DNA of 64,000 nt from Phycisphaerales bacterium AB-hyl4. Its GTDB lineage: Bacteria; Planctomycetota; Phycisphaerae; Phycisphaerales; Phycisphaeraceae. The translations under genes and the position numbers were made by a program. The notes below the pieces were generated by a model. That model did not search any database. It had not been told where the DNA came from and was given only the letters and a program-made list of their open reading frames with translations. Every line of letters begins with the position of its first letter. Position 1 is the first letter of the stretch. The stretch spans positions 56,170 to 120,169 of the forward strand of contig JBGUBD010000012.1 of NCBI GenBank assembly GCA_041821185.1. Direction: 5' to 3'. This document shows, one piece after another, positions 16,560-24,372 of this stretch.

Positions 16560-17018
16560 ATGCAGATGATTGTCACCGCCATCATCCTGGTGCTCGTGAT
16601 CCTGCTGGTGCTCACGCTCGTTCGCTGCGATGTGGACCGGGCCGTGGAGCAGGAACGCGACGCCACCGCCGCCATGCCCATCGAAGTGCAACTCCCGGAA
16701 CACCCGCCGGAACAAACCCCGGAAGACTCCCCGGAAGACCCCCCGGAGCAACCCCCTCATGATCCGACTGACCTTGATCGCCCTGCTGGCAGTGATCGTG
16801 CTGGCGATGGCGATCCTGCTTTACTGGCAATGGCTCGAACGGCAACGCCCCGTGACCGCTGCGTGGATCACCCTCGAACAGCTTCAGCAGGCCGCCGAAC
16901 TGGTGACGCTCAAGGTGCCCTACCAGCAGCTCGTCGAAACCCGCGTGGCCGGTTACAGCGGCTCCGTGCGCTGCGTCGTGCTCGCCGTCGGCGAAGCCTG
17001 GGTCGGGACCGACCTTGA
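16560..17018 (+). CDS. single-pass membrane protein with Pro/Glu-rich segment; 3' part overlaps next gene
   Basis: Start ATG 16560 (or 16566). One N-terminal transmembrane helix (IVTAIILVLVILLVLTLV), then an acidic Pro-rich stretch (repeats like PEHPPEQ, PEDSPED, PEDPPEQ). Past about residue 68 the frame runs 260 bases into the DUF4230-like gene, and the residues become Arg-rich and non-coding in look. A stop (TGA 16760-16762) sits in the frame one base away, where an ATGA overlap would be expected. A one-base indel in the preceding C-runs, or a sequencing error, would explain this. Confidence 0.45.
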   Translation: MQMIVTAIILVLVILLVLTLVRCDVDRAVEQERDATAAMPIEVQLPEHPPEQTPEDSPEDPPEQPPHDPTDLDRPAGSDRAGDGDPALLAMARTATPRDRCVDHPRTASAGRRTGDAQGALPAARRNPRGRLQRLRALRRARRRRSLGRDRP

Positions 17019-17340
17019 GCAGGCGCGTTGGGAAACCGATCCGATCACCGGCACCGTCACGCTCACGCTCGCCCAGCCGCGGGTGCTCAGCAGCCACCTC
17101 GACCATGACCGCTCCCGCGTGGTGCTCACCGCCCGCCGCGGTGTGTGGCTGATCCTGCCCGGCGAAGCGGGCGAGCCGCAGGTGATCGAGCAGGCGCTGC
17201 GCGACGCCCAGCAGCAGCTTGCCGCGTCGGCGGCGTCAGAGGAACACATAGAAGCAGCGCGGCAGCAGGCGGAGACGGTACTGAGTGAGCAACTGGGCAT
17301 GCCGCAGACAAGCAATGTTGTGATTCAGTGGCGGCCGTAA
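16759..17340 (+). CDS. DUF4230-family membrane-anchored protein
   Basis: 193 residues starting MIRLTLIALLAVIVLAMAIL, one N-terminal transmembrane helix. The soluble part has LEQLQQAAELVTLKVPYQQLVE, a turn GEAWVGTDLEQ, TGTVTLTLAQPRVLS and a helical C-terminus ending QTSNVVIQW. This is the DUF4230 pattern (strand-rich, late helix with QAxxxL), function unknown. It closes the operon and is followed by a hairpin. Confidence 0.65.
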   Translation: MIRLTLIALLAVIVLAMAILLYWQWLERQRPVTAAWITLEQLQQAAELVTLKVPYQQLVETRVAGYSGSVRCVVLAVGEAWVGTDLEQARWETDPITGTVTLTLAQPRVLSSHLDHDRSRVVLTARRGVWLILPGEAGEPQVIEQALRDAQQQLAASAASEEHIEAARQQAETVLSEQLGMPQTSNVVIQWRP

Positions 17341-17393
17341 GGCCGCCGCGACTTCCGGCTGTCCGGTGCACCTTCAGTGGTGCGCCGGCGGCC
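17341..17393 (+). terminator. terminator-like hairpin at operon end
   Basis: Stem 17363-17372 / 17379-17388 (one G-T pair), with an alternative outer pairing 17341-17348 / 17386-17393. It starts at the base after the DUF4230 stop. A T8 run follows only 40 bases later. Confidence 0.5.
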
Positions 17394-18131
17394 GGAACAC
17401 AGCACCTGACCTGCGACTGGAACCCACCTCTTTTTTTTATCCCTCGCAGATGACCGAACTCGAAGTAGAGATCGCCCTCCACCGGCGAGTGCGCCGCGCC
17501 GGGTTCGTTTCCTTCGGACTGAGGGGAAATCCGCTCCCTGAAACAGACTTAATCACAGCCGATCACCCAATTTACATCCCCGGGGGAGAATGGGCGGCTC
17601 GGGTTCGTTTTCTGCGACATCCCAACAACAGTTTTCAGTCCAAAATATGTTTGGGTCGTAGATACCTGCCAGAAGATCAGCCCGACATGCCCGGGTTCGA
17701 TTCAAAAAATACGCGTGGTCGCCGAATTGCTTCCGCCATCCCGAACGCTAACACGAGCATCCGGCGACCACGCGTCCAGCTATCCACTTTTCAAAGAGCA
17801 TCAATACGCAGCACCGCCATCACTTCAAACCATGCCAGACGTTGGGTGTCTGCTCCGACTCATTGCCGCACCTATCCCTACTGGATAGACGGGCGGCTCG
17901 CGAATGACCAGCGACAAACAGCAACCCTAGTCAGGTTCCCGGTTCCCGGCAGGAAAACATCACCGCCGAGGCGACCTGCATGCCCGCTGGTGCGCCGGCT
18001 CAAGCTGCGAACCTCCGTGGTGCGAAACGCACAAATACGACCCGACATGCCGATTGCCCGCTGGAGCCTTCCTTAAGGAGGACCGTGCATCCGTTGTTTG
18101 TCCGACATTTCACCGCCTGTCTCCACATCGG
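17394..18131. other. intergenic stretch with no supported gene
   Basis: A 236-codon frame (17366-18076, with an internal ATG at 17450) crosses this stretch. Its translation shows no family I recognise, and the residues after ~130 look random (Arg/Ser/Thr-rich). I therefore do not call it. The stretch separates the conjugation operon from the converging minus-strand pair and contains one strong inverted repeat. Confidence 0.4.
17711..17775. repeat. 14-bp perfect inverted repeat
   Basis: ACGCGTGGTCGCCG at 17711-17724 and its exact complement at 17762-17775, 37 bases apart. No adjacent gene explains it; it could be a protein-binding site or a recombination relic. Confidence 0.6.
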
Positions 18132-19706
18132 TCATTGATGCAGCCCAAGGCATTCGCAGCATCGGAAATCGGCGGTCCCCGGGGCAACATAAAGACTCCT
18201 CGTCACGGTGCAGCAGCCGGGGCACACGGCTTCCAGCGCCGGCTTGCGGCGGGGCCGCACAAGGTGGATGATCTGTTCAAACGTGCGCTTGCCGCGCACG
18301 TCATCCAGCCGACCGTAGTTCAGGTGAAGGGCCGGGCCGCCCATCGCGCCACGTGCAAGCCGAACCTGGACCACCGCGTACGGCTCGTTCCCCTTTTCGC
18401 TGGACCAAACCATCTGTGTCTGTGCATCGTTCGACAGAGGCATGGCCTTCTCCGCAACCGCCGCGACGTCCAGATGAAGACAATGGGCTCGCTCAAGCCT
18501 GGCGGCACCGGCCATGCGCTCCCAGCGTGAAAGCCCGATCGCCATAGCCGTCGGCGCGTGAGACGATGAAAGTGAAACGGCCTCGTCCGGCGTCGACTGA
18601 TCCACCTCCGGCGCGCACGTCCACATGCCGCGCGTGGGAGGCTGCGGACGACGCTTCGCCAGAATGCGGTCCACCCGCTGGCCGGCCTCTTTCAGAAGTT
18701 TCTCGGTGGCGACCCGGAACTCCAGCCGTGCCCGTGCCTCGGTTTCGGTCTCCACAGGCGGCTCCGCTTCCGGCAGAACGTAGTCTGCTGGAAGCAGGCC
18801 AATCTTCTTCTGGTGCGCGACGACGCTGTCGCTGAACGACTCGGCATCGGGCGCGTCGTCCTCGGCCGGGGCCGTCATGTGGCCCGTGCGCGGCCCCGAG
18901 GGGCCTTCTCGAATCGCCAGCGCCGTCGCCATGGTTTCGAGAGCGAGGTCGGCTTCAAATCGGTCGGTCAGTGAAATCGGCCCCCATTCCAGAAAGTAGA
19001 CCGGTCGCAGCAAAAGCATTCGTCCGGCGGCGGTGGCCCCCTGCGGCGCCCATGGCGACAAGGCGTAGCCGGTGCGCCCATGGCCAACGGCGCGTGCATA
19101 CGCCTCCGGCGCTGCATCGCACAACATCTCCGCGATCTGAGCAAGCATGTGAAGTTCACCCACCCGATCACCGAACCCGAGTTGGATTGCCCTCAGCAGA
19201 AGCCCGCTGATGGCCTCAACCTGGTCGGGGAAAGCCATGTCTCCGGCCCCGGCGCGAAGGGATTCAGCAAGGTGCACGGCGTCACTTTCGAGATCAGCAA
19301 GCGCCGAAATCGGCACGTCAGACGAGGGTGGGGTTGCCGAGGCGGGATCCGCCGGAGCCTCGGCCTCATGCGATGTTGCCGCTGCTGACGTCTCGGCGCT
19401 GGTTCCACCAGTCGGCCCCGCCTGACGGACAGGCGGCGTGACCTGCGGCACGGACGAAGCCGTCGTCGGCGCGGCACCTCCGCAGGCGCGTGACGTCGCG
19501 GGAGCCGCCGTCCTCTGGGCAGGCCGTGCCGCGCGCGGGGCCGGTGAGGACGGGGGGACCGAGTCAGCGGGTTGCCCGCCCTCGTCCGGGGCCGGGCCCG
19601 CCCGGCCCGGCCGCTGTCGCCGAAGGAGCGAGATTTGTTTTTTCCGACTCGCCGGTGGCTTGGGAGATTCGTCCTGTTTCGTTTTCGCCGTCGTCAGTTC
19701 AACCAT
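18132..19706 (-). CDS. large hypothetical protein with disordered N-terminus and C-terminal zinc-binding motif
   Basis: 524 residues from ATG 19706, chosen because it overlaps the upstream gene's stop by 8 bases (ATGGTTGA). Residues 1-~125 are Pro/Ala/Thr-rich and disordered. A helical centre (LADLESDAVHLAESLRAG, then AISGLLLRAIQLGFGD) follows. The last 25 residues hold CPGC and CCEC pairs (CPGCCTVTRSLYV...FRCCECLG), a probable zinc ribbon. I do not recognise a family. Coupled to the gene before it (19699-20733). Confidence 0.6.
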   Translation of the reverse strand: MVELTTAKTKQDESPKPPASRKKQISLLRRQRPGRAGPAPDEGGQPADSVPPSSPAPRAARPAQRTAAPATSRACGGAAPTTASSVPQVTPPVRQAGPTGGTSAETSAAATSHEAEAPADPASATPPSSDVPISALADLESDAVHLAESLRAGAGDMAFPDQVEAISGLLLRAIQLGFGDRVGELHMLAQIAEMLCDAAPEAYARAVGHGRTGYALSPWAPQGATAAGRMLLLRPVYFLEWGPISLTDRFEADLALETMATALAIREGPSGPRTGHMTAPAEDDAPDAESFSDSVVAHQKKIGLLPADYVLPEAEPPVETETEARARLEFRVATEKLLKEAGQRVDRILAKRRPQPPTRGMWTCAPEVDQSTPDEAVSLSSSHAPTAMAIGLSRWERMAGAARLERAHCLHLDVAAVAEKAMPLSNDAQTQMVWSSEKGNEPYAVVQVRLARGAMGGPALHLNYGRLDDVRGKRTFEQIIHLVRPRRKPALEAVCPGCCTVTRSLYVAPGTADFRCCECLGLHQ

Positions 19707-20733
19707 GGTCATGCTCCCCATGAACGATCGCGGGCGGCGCGGGATGCAGTTCCCGCGACGGGTCCCGCTGTTCGCGGCGCTCTTCAAGCAGGCGATGCAG
19801 CCGCTGAACAGTCTGCAGAAGCAGCTGGATAAGCTTTTGATGGTGCATCATCAGGTGAATTCCCGCCTCGCTCCGGAGTTCAAGTCCCGGCAGCGTTTTT
19901 TCAAACCGCTGAGCGGCGTCGACCATATTCACCTGGTACTGCGCCCCCATATCTGCAAGCATGCCGCAGAGTCCGCTTCGCCAGGCCGCGTCCGGAATCT
20001 CCTGCTGGCCGCGAAGAATGGCAGCCACCTGCTTGACGTCTTTCGCGCGTGCTCCCGAGATCGGCTCCCATCCGTCTTCCGGATCTTCATCAATCAGCGA
20101 GGCCGGGTCCACCTCTTCCGCCACCAGCGCTTCAAGTTCCGGGTCGATTTCCCGGCCCGCTTGCCGCGCGTCCTTGACTTGCAGCCGCGCCTGCTCCAGT
20201 TCGTCCTCCGCCGCCTTCACGTGCTTCGCCGGCATGGCGAGGATGTCTGCTACGAGGGCTTCGAGGCCATCGATCGGCGGCCCGAGCCGCTCGACATCCT
20301 GCTCCAGCTGGTTTCGCAGCAGACCCGCGACATCGGCCTTTTGTCGATTGTGTTGGACGTCTGCCAACAGATCGGCGTCCGGGACCTGCGGGAGCGTATC
20401 GCCCCACGCGTCAGGCGGCATGTCCTGGGCCCGCTGGAGCGCGAGCGTCTGCTGCGCGATCTGGCGTACAATCGATCGATCGAAAGCATCATCATCGGGC
20501 CGGGCCAGATCCGCGACGATGCCGTCGTAGCGTTGCCGCTCGCTCGAAATCAGCGAGAGGACAAAACGAGAGGCGGATGCAAAGCCGCCATGACGCAGCG
20601 CATTTTGAGCCGAGCGGGCTTTGCCCGCTGGCGTGACAGGGCCCATGCTCTTGCGGCCGTTCGCCTTAGATGCTCGGCGCTGAGCTTCGCTGCGTTTTCT
20701 TTTTGATTTTTTCGGTTTTGATGTTGCACTCAT
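19699..20733 (-). CDS. hypothetical protein with N-terminal KANGRKSMGPVTPAGKA motif
   Basis: 344 residues. The N-terminal basic segment RRASKANGRKSMGPVTPAG, then ARSAQNALRHG, is a motif I know from a widespread uncharacterised protein group of acidobacteria, planctomycetes and relatives (NRxNSxxSTGPxTxxGKxxSxxNAxxHG). The remainder is helical and acidic, with likely coiled coils (EDELEQARLQVKDARQAG). The motif suggests nucleic-acid contact, but this is not established. Transcribed divergently from the RHH gene, from a region with two operator-like repeats. Confidence 0.65.
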   Translation of the reverse strand: MSATSKPKKSKRKRSEAQRRASKANGRKSMGPVTPAGKARSAQNALRHGGFASASRFVLSLISSERQRYDGIVADLARPDDDAFDRSIVRQIAQQTLALQRAQDMPPDAWGDTLPQVPDADLLADVQHNRQKADVAGLLRNQLEQDVERLGPPIDGLEALVADILAMPAKHVKAAEDELEQARLQVKDARQAGREIDPELEALVAEEVDPASLIDEDPEDGWEPISGARAKDVKQVAAILRGQQEIPDAAWRSGLCGMLADMGAQYQVNMVDAAQRFEKTLPGLELRSEAGIHLMMHHQKLIQLLLQTVQRLHRLLEERREQRDPSRELHPAPPAIVHGEHDHG

Positions 20734-20794
20734 CCACTATTGCCTTTCCCAAGTTGATGAACACGCGTTAGGCTCGATACATCCGGGACACATA

Positions 20795-20837
20795 CCGGTG
20801 TATTACACTGGCAGTATATGCCGGTGTAATACACTGG
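20795..20837. promoter_or_regulatory. two-copy palindromic operator in divergent promoter region
   Basis: CCGGTGTATTACACTGG (20795-20811) and CCGGTGTAATACACTGG (20821-20837), start-to-start spacing 26 bp. Each has a GTGTA-N-TACAC core. Located between the minus-strand gene ending its start at 20733 and the RHH gene at 20869. Likely bound by that RHH protein. Confidence 0.7.
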
Positions 20838-20868
20838 CAACTTAAAATTTTTCAAAGGTTCTCTCCCC

Positions 20869-21369
20869 ATGGGCGAAAAGAAACGCAACCCCAAGAAAAT
20901 CATGAGCATACGCATCGACGCCGACGATAAAGAATCCATTGAAGGCGCCGCCCGCGCCTTGGGCATGACCACGAGTGGCTTCGTGGCCTCGGCGGCGATC
21001 GACGCTGCGGAACGCGTGGACCAGACGACGCCAATGCCTCCGCACGAGGATGGTGATGACGTGCCTGGGTTTTTCCGCGCAGCTTGCGCCGTCGCAGCAC
21101 GCGGGGGCCACCAGGGATACGCGCGGGCCGGCTTCGAGCTGGCATCAAAAGTGCGATGGCTGATCCCGGACCCCGTGACCGATGAGGACTGGGACCTCGC
21201 CCTCTTCGATCTGCGCAGCCTCTTAGCCGAGAAAGATATCTGGGGGGTGATCGGGTGGTTCCGTCGCTATTTCGCGGGATGTCTTCAGCTCGTGCCCCAA
21301 CGCCGCCGCACGCAGTTCGCCTACGGCGCCATTGCGGCTTTTGAGCGTGGGCAGGTTTTTTCTGCGTAG
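20869..21369 (+). CDS. ribbon-helix-helix DNA-binding protein with extra C-terminal domain
   Basis: 166 residues. Residues 10-52 (KKIMSIRIDADDKESIEGAA, then GMTTSGFVASAAIDAA) fit an RHH (Arc/MetJ/DUF1778-type) DNA-binding domain. The C-terminal ~90 residues have a Trp-rich helical stretch (DEDWDLALFDLRSLL...WGVIGWFRRYF) without a family I know. RHH proteins usually bind short palindromes in tandem, which matches the operator pair 30 bases upstream. Autoregulation and control of the divergent pair are inferred. Confidence 0.65.
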   Translation: MGEKKRNPKKIMSIRIDADDKESIEGAARALGMTTSGFVASAAIDAAERVDQTTPMPPHEDGDDVPGFFRAACAVAARGGHQGYARAGFELASKVRWLIPDPVTDEDWDLALFDLRSLLAEKDIWGVIGWFRRYFAGCLQLVPQRRRTQFAYGAIAAFERGQVFSA

Positions 21370-21500
21370 CGCATCCTCCGATGAGCCGAATCTCCGATGC
21401 ATCGCGCTGATCATGGCCTGCCAGGCTGATGTAAACGTACGCAGCCGCCGCTGCGCAACTGCCCGAAGGTGGCTGCGGCTGTGGCTGCCGCTGCAATCAG

Positions 21501-21860
21501 ATGAAATACATGGGGCGACGTGTGACGAAACTGGCGCAGCGTGCCGCCGGCGTGGGCTTCCACGACACCAGTACCTACCTGGACCATGCCCTCGGGCTGA
21601 AGGTCGCACCCAGACCGTGGCGCGGCGCGACGCACGTGCCCCCATTCCTGCACGATCGATACGACTTTCATGAGATCCAGTTGTACGACACGCCTTGCCT
21701 GCTGATGGTAGATCGACACAATCACGAGGAGGCGCCTGCCACGGTGCGGAAGCACATCGATCAGATCCATCCGCGATGGGGCGGGCCAGTCGTTCTTGTC
21801 CGGCGCGCTGTCACCGCTTACAACCGCAAGCGACTGATCGAGCAGCGGGTGCCATTCATC
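21501..21860 (+). pseudogene. truncated regulator-like protein (PATVRKH...YNRKRLIEQ family)
   Basis: From ATG 21501 the frame encodes VTKLAQRAAGVG, FLHDRYDFHEIQLYDTPCLLM, TPATVRKHIDQI and ITAYNRKRLIEQ-like (here VTAYNRKRLIEQ) VPFI. From memory this is a family of HTH-associated regulators whose next residues are normally VPGNQMYLP. Here VPFI runs straight into toxin sequence, so the 3' half is missing. The frame has no stop at the junction, producing a chimeric reading frame to 22277. Confidence 0.55.
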
Positions 21861-22078
21861 GAAGGGGCCGACGGCAACGTCGAACACCTCGCCGAGCACG
21901 GCGTCAGTCCCGACGAAGCCGAAGACGTGCTGGCCGACCCGATCCACACTGAGACCAGCCGCAGCAGCGGTCACTCGATCGCCTTCGGCACACGCGCCAC
22001 CGCCGCAAGCTCGCCGTGGTATACACGATGCTCGACCGCGTCACCGCTTACCCCATCACCGCCTACGACGTGGAGTAG
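21849..22078 (+). pseudogene. BrnT-like toxin, truncated and frameshifted
   Basis: The first part (frame of 21849) reads GNVEHLAEHGVSPDEAEDVL, then SRSSGHSIAFG. After a shift at about 21985-21992 the second frame reads HTRHRRKLAVVYTMLDRV and TAYPITAYDVE, ending TAG 22076-22078. Together they give a BrnT-type/DUF4258 RNase toxin with its first strand lost. The stop is immediately followed by the ATG of an Xre protein, the usual toxin-then-antitoxin order. Non-functional as written unless the shift is an assembly error. Confidence 0.65.
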
Positions 22079-22432
22079 ATGGCCATGCCCAACATTCAAC
22101 GCTCCAGCAAGAAACTCACGCCCGAGCAAATCCGCAAGCTCAAAGTCCAGGCCAAGCAGATCGACCGCGACGACGCCGAAAACATCAAGACCCAGGGCCG
22201 GGCGGTCTTCGCCCACCACGAGCAACTGCGAGGCATCCTGCACACGCTGGTCGCCGAGCGCAAACGGCAGGGCCTGAGTCTGACCGATCTCGCCGGCCGC
22301 ACTGGCATCGCCAAATCCAATCTCAGCCGGCTTGAGAACAGCGAGAACACCACTCCCGGCCTCGATACGCTCGAACGCTACGCCCGAGCCGTCGGCAAGA
22401 CCCTTCGCGTGGAGTTGATGGATGCCGCCTGA
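22079..22432 (+). CDS. Xre-family HTH protein, probable antitoxin
   Basis: 117 residues; ATG 22079 directly abuts the toxin stop (a second ATG at 22085 is also possible). An HTH lies at about 55-100 (LVAERKRQGLSLTDLAGRTG, then AKSNLSRLENSENTTPGLDTL). The N-terminal helix (LTPEQIRKLKVQAKQIDRDD) is typical of antitoxins paired with BrnT-like toxins. The antitoxin looks intact while its toxin is broken, a common end state. Confidence 0.75.
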   Translation: MAMPNIQRSSKKLTPEQIRKLKVQAKQIDRDDAENIKTQGRAVFAHHEQLRGILHTLVAERKRQGLSLTDLAGRTGIAKSNLSRLENSENTTPGLDTLERYARAVGKTLRVELMDAA

Positions 22433-22734
22433 CCCAGGCCGCAGGCCATGCCAAACGCCCGCCAGTCCGAGACAAGGTCATCCCCATCGCTACATTCTTA
22501 TCCCCCCGAGCGCTGCACTCCTAATTGAAGCCGGGTCCGTCAAGGCCAGTGTTCGGCGGATGGGTTCAGGCTCCTATCCGAGTTGCGCGGCCTTGGCCGC
22601 GGCCCATTCAACTTCAATACGACGACGCCCATTCTTTTAGCACGCATTTCTCATCGTTGATTTGAAAAAGGTCGGCCCTTGTTGCTCAATTGTTGGCGTG
22701 AACAGCAGTTGAGCACAGGCAAGGAGGCCGATCG
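22433..22734. other. gap containing IS1380-type end structure
   Basis: 302 bases without a gene. The right end (about 22669-22731) folds: TGCTCAATTG pairs with CAGTTGAGCA and GGCCCTTG with CAAGGAGGCC. This hairpin immediately precedes the IS1380-like start at 22735 and is probably part of the element's left end. Confidence 0.45.
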
Positions 22735-22970
22735 ATGGTGACACCGTGTACCCAACGCAGCTTCCCATTTCATCGCGTCGGACGGCGGCAGGTGACGGCT
22801 CGATTCGATGACGGACGCATCAGCAGCGATGGCGGCGGCATGCTGTTGAGCGAGGTAGCCCTTCGCTTCGGCATCCTCAAACAGTCGTCCACTGTTTCCG
22901 TGATCATCGCGAGCCGACGCGATGCGAACACGCGCTCGAACATCTGCTGGCCCAGCGGGTCGCTTCGGCA
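22735..22970 (+). pseudogene. IS1380-family transposase, N-terminal remnant (frameshifted)
   Basis: ATG 22735: CTQRSFPFHRVGRRQVTARF, then ISSDGGGMLLSEV, is the conserved start of IS1380 transposases. A shift near 22885 moves the match to another frame (CFRDHREPTRCEHALEHLLA, then QRV), and similarity ends near 22970. The remaining ~350 residues of the transposase, including the DDE core, are absent. Joined directly to a RelE-type remnant. Confidence 0.75.
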
Positions 22971-23042
22971 AGACCCCGCAGTGCTTCGGGGGGTTTCGAT
23001 CTGCACTGTTGCTGCGCGGCGGGCTTTCGCCCGACATTTGCC

Positions 23043-23258
23043 TTTTCTGTACACCTCGCGCCGATGGCCGACTCGCAGGACGACCACCACAAGCCGATCG
23101 TCGTAGACTTCGTAGATCAGCTGATAGTCTCCGATACGCAACCGCCACAGGTTCTCTTCCCCCTGCATTTTGACCACGCCCTCGGGACGTGGGTATTCAG
23201 CCAGATGATCCAGCAAACGAACGATCCGCCGTTGCGTGGTGCGATCCAGCTTGCGGGT
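23043..23258 (-). pseudogene. RelE/ParE-type toxin, truncated at both ends
   Basis: Minus-strand reading: RKLDRTTQRRIVRLLDHLA, YPRPEGVVKMQGEENLWRLR, GDYQLIYEVYDDRLVVVVLR, then VGHRREVY. This is the RelE/ParE fold with its N-terminal strand missing; an in-frame TGA lies just upstream at the junction with the IS remnant. Beyond VYR the frame runs on into IS1380 DNA. No partner antitoxin is nearby. Confidence 0.7.
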
Positions 23259-23264
23259 AGTGGG

Positions 23265-23570
23265 TCAGTCTGAACTTTTCGATTTTTTGTAGGGGCCGCG
23301 CTTGTTCGATTCGGTCCCGATCTTCGCCCGTTCTTCCTGCTCCAGCAATTCGACCATTTCTTCCAGCGTCCATGCGTGATCGGCCACGCCAGCGGCCATC
23401 GCGGGGGTCTGCTTCTTCAAGCTGCCGTGAACCCGGCAGAAGTTGTAGTGGAAGAAGTACATGGCCACGGCCAGCGAGTGATTCTCAAGTTTCTTGCTGA
23501 ACGCGTTGGTCAGCCGGGTGAAGCGCCGCATGCTCAACCGACGACGATCCGGGTCTTCGGGCCGCAGGTA
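23265..23570 (-). pseudogene. IS1-like transposase, C-terminal remnant
   Basis: Minus-strand reading: MRRFTRLTNAFSKKLENHSL, FFHYNFCRVHGSLKKQTPAM, AAGVADHAWTLEEMVELLE, KRGPYKKSK, stop at 23265-23267. This matches the C-terminal end of IS1-type/DDE transposases common in planctomycetes and cyanobacteria. The N-terminal half is missing or too decayed upstream of 23570. It ends 7 bases from the RelE remnant, so its insertion likely removed that gene's 5' end. Confidence 0.6.
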
Positions 23571-23990
23571 TCGCGTAGACCGACGCCCGCGGGCGCGTTG
23601 CGGACATCCACGCCCTGCGGACGACATTCGGCATGCATCTCGCCGTCGCCGGCGTCCATCCGCAGATACACGCTCATCAGTCGGCTGGCTACCATTTGCT
23701 GGTCATTTGCCCGCATGGTCCGGCTTTTGCGCAAATCGGCCTGGGCAACGTAACCAACTGCTCGGCATGACATCGACTTCTTACCGGCCCGTCGCTTGGT
23801 GGCGAGGCCATTGATTTAAGGCCTCGCGTTTTAGGGCCGGAAAACCATGGGGCTCGCAGTTGCACCCTGGTCCCACTGGTATCAGCTACGGCCGAGAACA
23901 CGCGTCAGAATTCAAGTCTACGAAGTTGGTGCAAGCCGATTGGTTCAAATAGATACACAGCGGCACGTAACGTGCCTGCATCATTGGTCT

Positions 23991-24040
23991 AAAAAAGCAC
24001 AGCTCAAGTCCCCGATTCGCATCGTGCGCTTGAGCTGTGC
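23991..24040 (-). terminator. Rho-independent terminator, minus strand
   Basis: Perfect 12-bp stem GCACAGCTCAAG (23997-24008) with 24029-24040, followed on the minus strand by TTTTTT. It would end a minus-strand transcript coming from above 24040, yet no minus-strand gene is visible there. Confidence 0.65.
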
Positions 24041-24182
24041 TCCCCCGCCCCCGGAGTCCCCCGGGGCTCCCACATGCCCGGAAGGGCTCTGTATCTTGGA
24101 TCCATCGAGCCGCCCCGTCGATCCGGGGAGTTAATCGGCTCGTCAGTTGCTATACGCCATGGCTGGAGACATCCTGCGCCGT

Positions 24183-24372
24183 GGGGCAAAATTCTTTCAC
24201 ACTCGAATACGCGCGTGCCAGGCATGGCGTGATGTCCGCGGCCCCGCCAAGGTTCGGCAAGGAATTTTCAGTTGCAGCGGTAGACGGATTGGGTATCATT
24301 CACACGTGCTGGATACCATTTTGCCCCCGGAAGGGCTCGGCTTGGGATTTATCCCTTGCCGGGCCTTTTTTA
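24183..24372 (+). ncRNA. candidate structured RNA with intrinsic terminator
   Basis: GGGGCAAAAT (24183-24192) pairs perfectly with 24318-24327, closing a ~125-base multi-helix region. It includes a GGTATC/GATACC hairpin (24292-24297 with 24312-24317). It is followed at once by a terminator hairpin (24326-24363) and T6 (24366-24371). No open frame fits. It does not match tmRNA, SRP or RNase P features that I know; 6S RNA or a leader RNA for the sigma gene at 24560 remain possible. The 5' end is not defined and could lie up to ~40 bases upstream. Confidence 0.4.
24326..24371 (+). terminator. intrinsic terminator
   Basis: CCCGGAAGGG pairs with CCCTTGCCGGG (one bulge) and runs into GCC then six T. 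Ends about 190 bases before the ECF sigma gene, so any upstream transcript would stop here. Confidence 0.65.

Noticed and set aside
17366-18076. 236-codon plus-strand ORF after the operon
   Set aside because: Begins inside the terminator hairpin, and the C-terminal half is Arg/Ser-rich noise. The piece from ATG 17450 might be real but I cannot support it.
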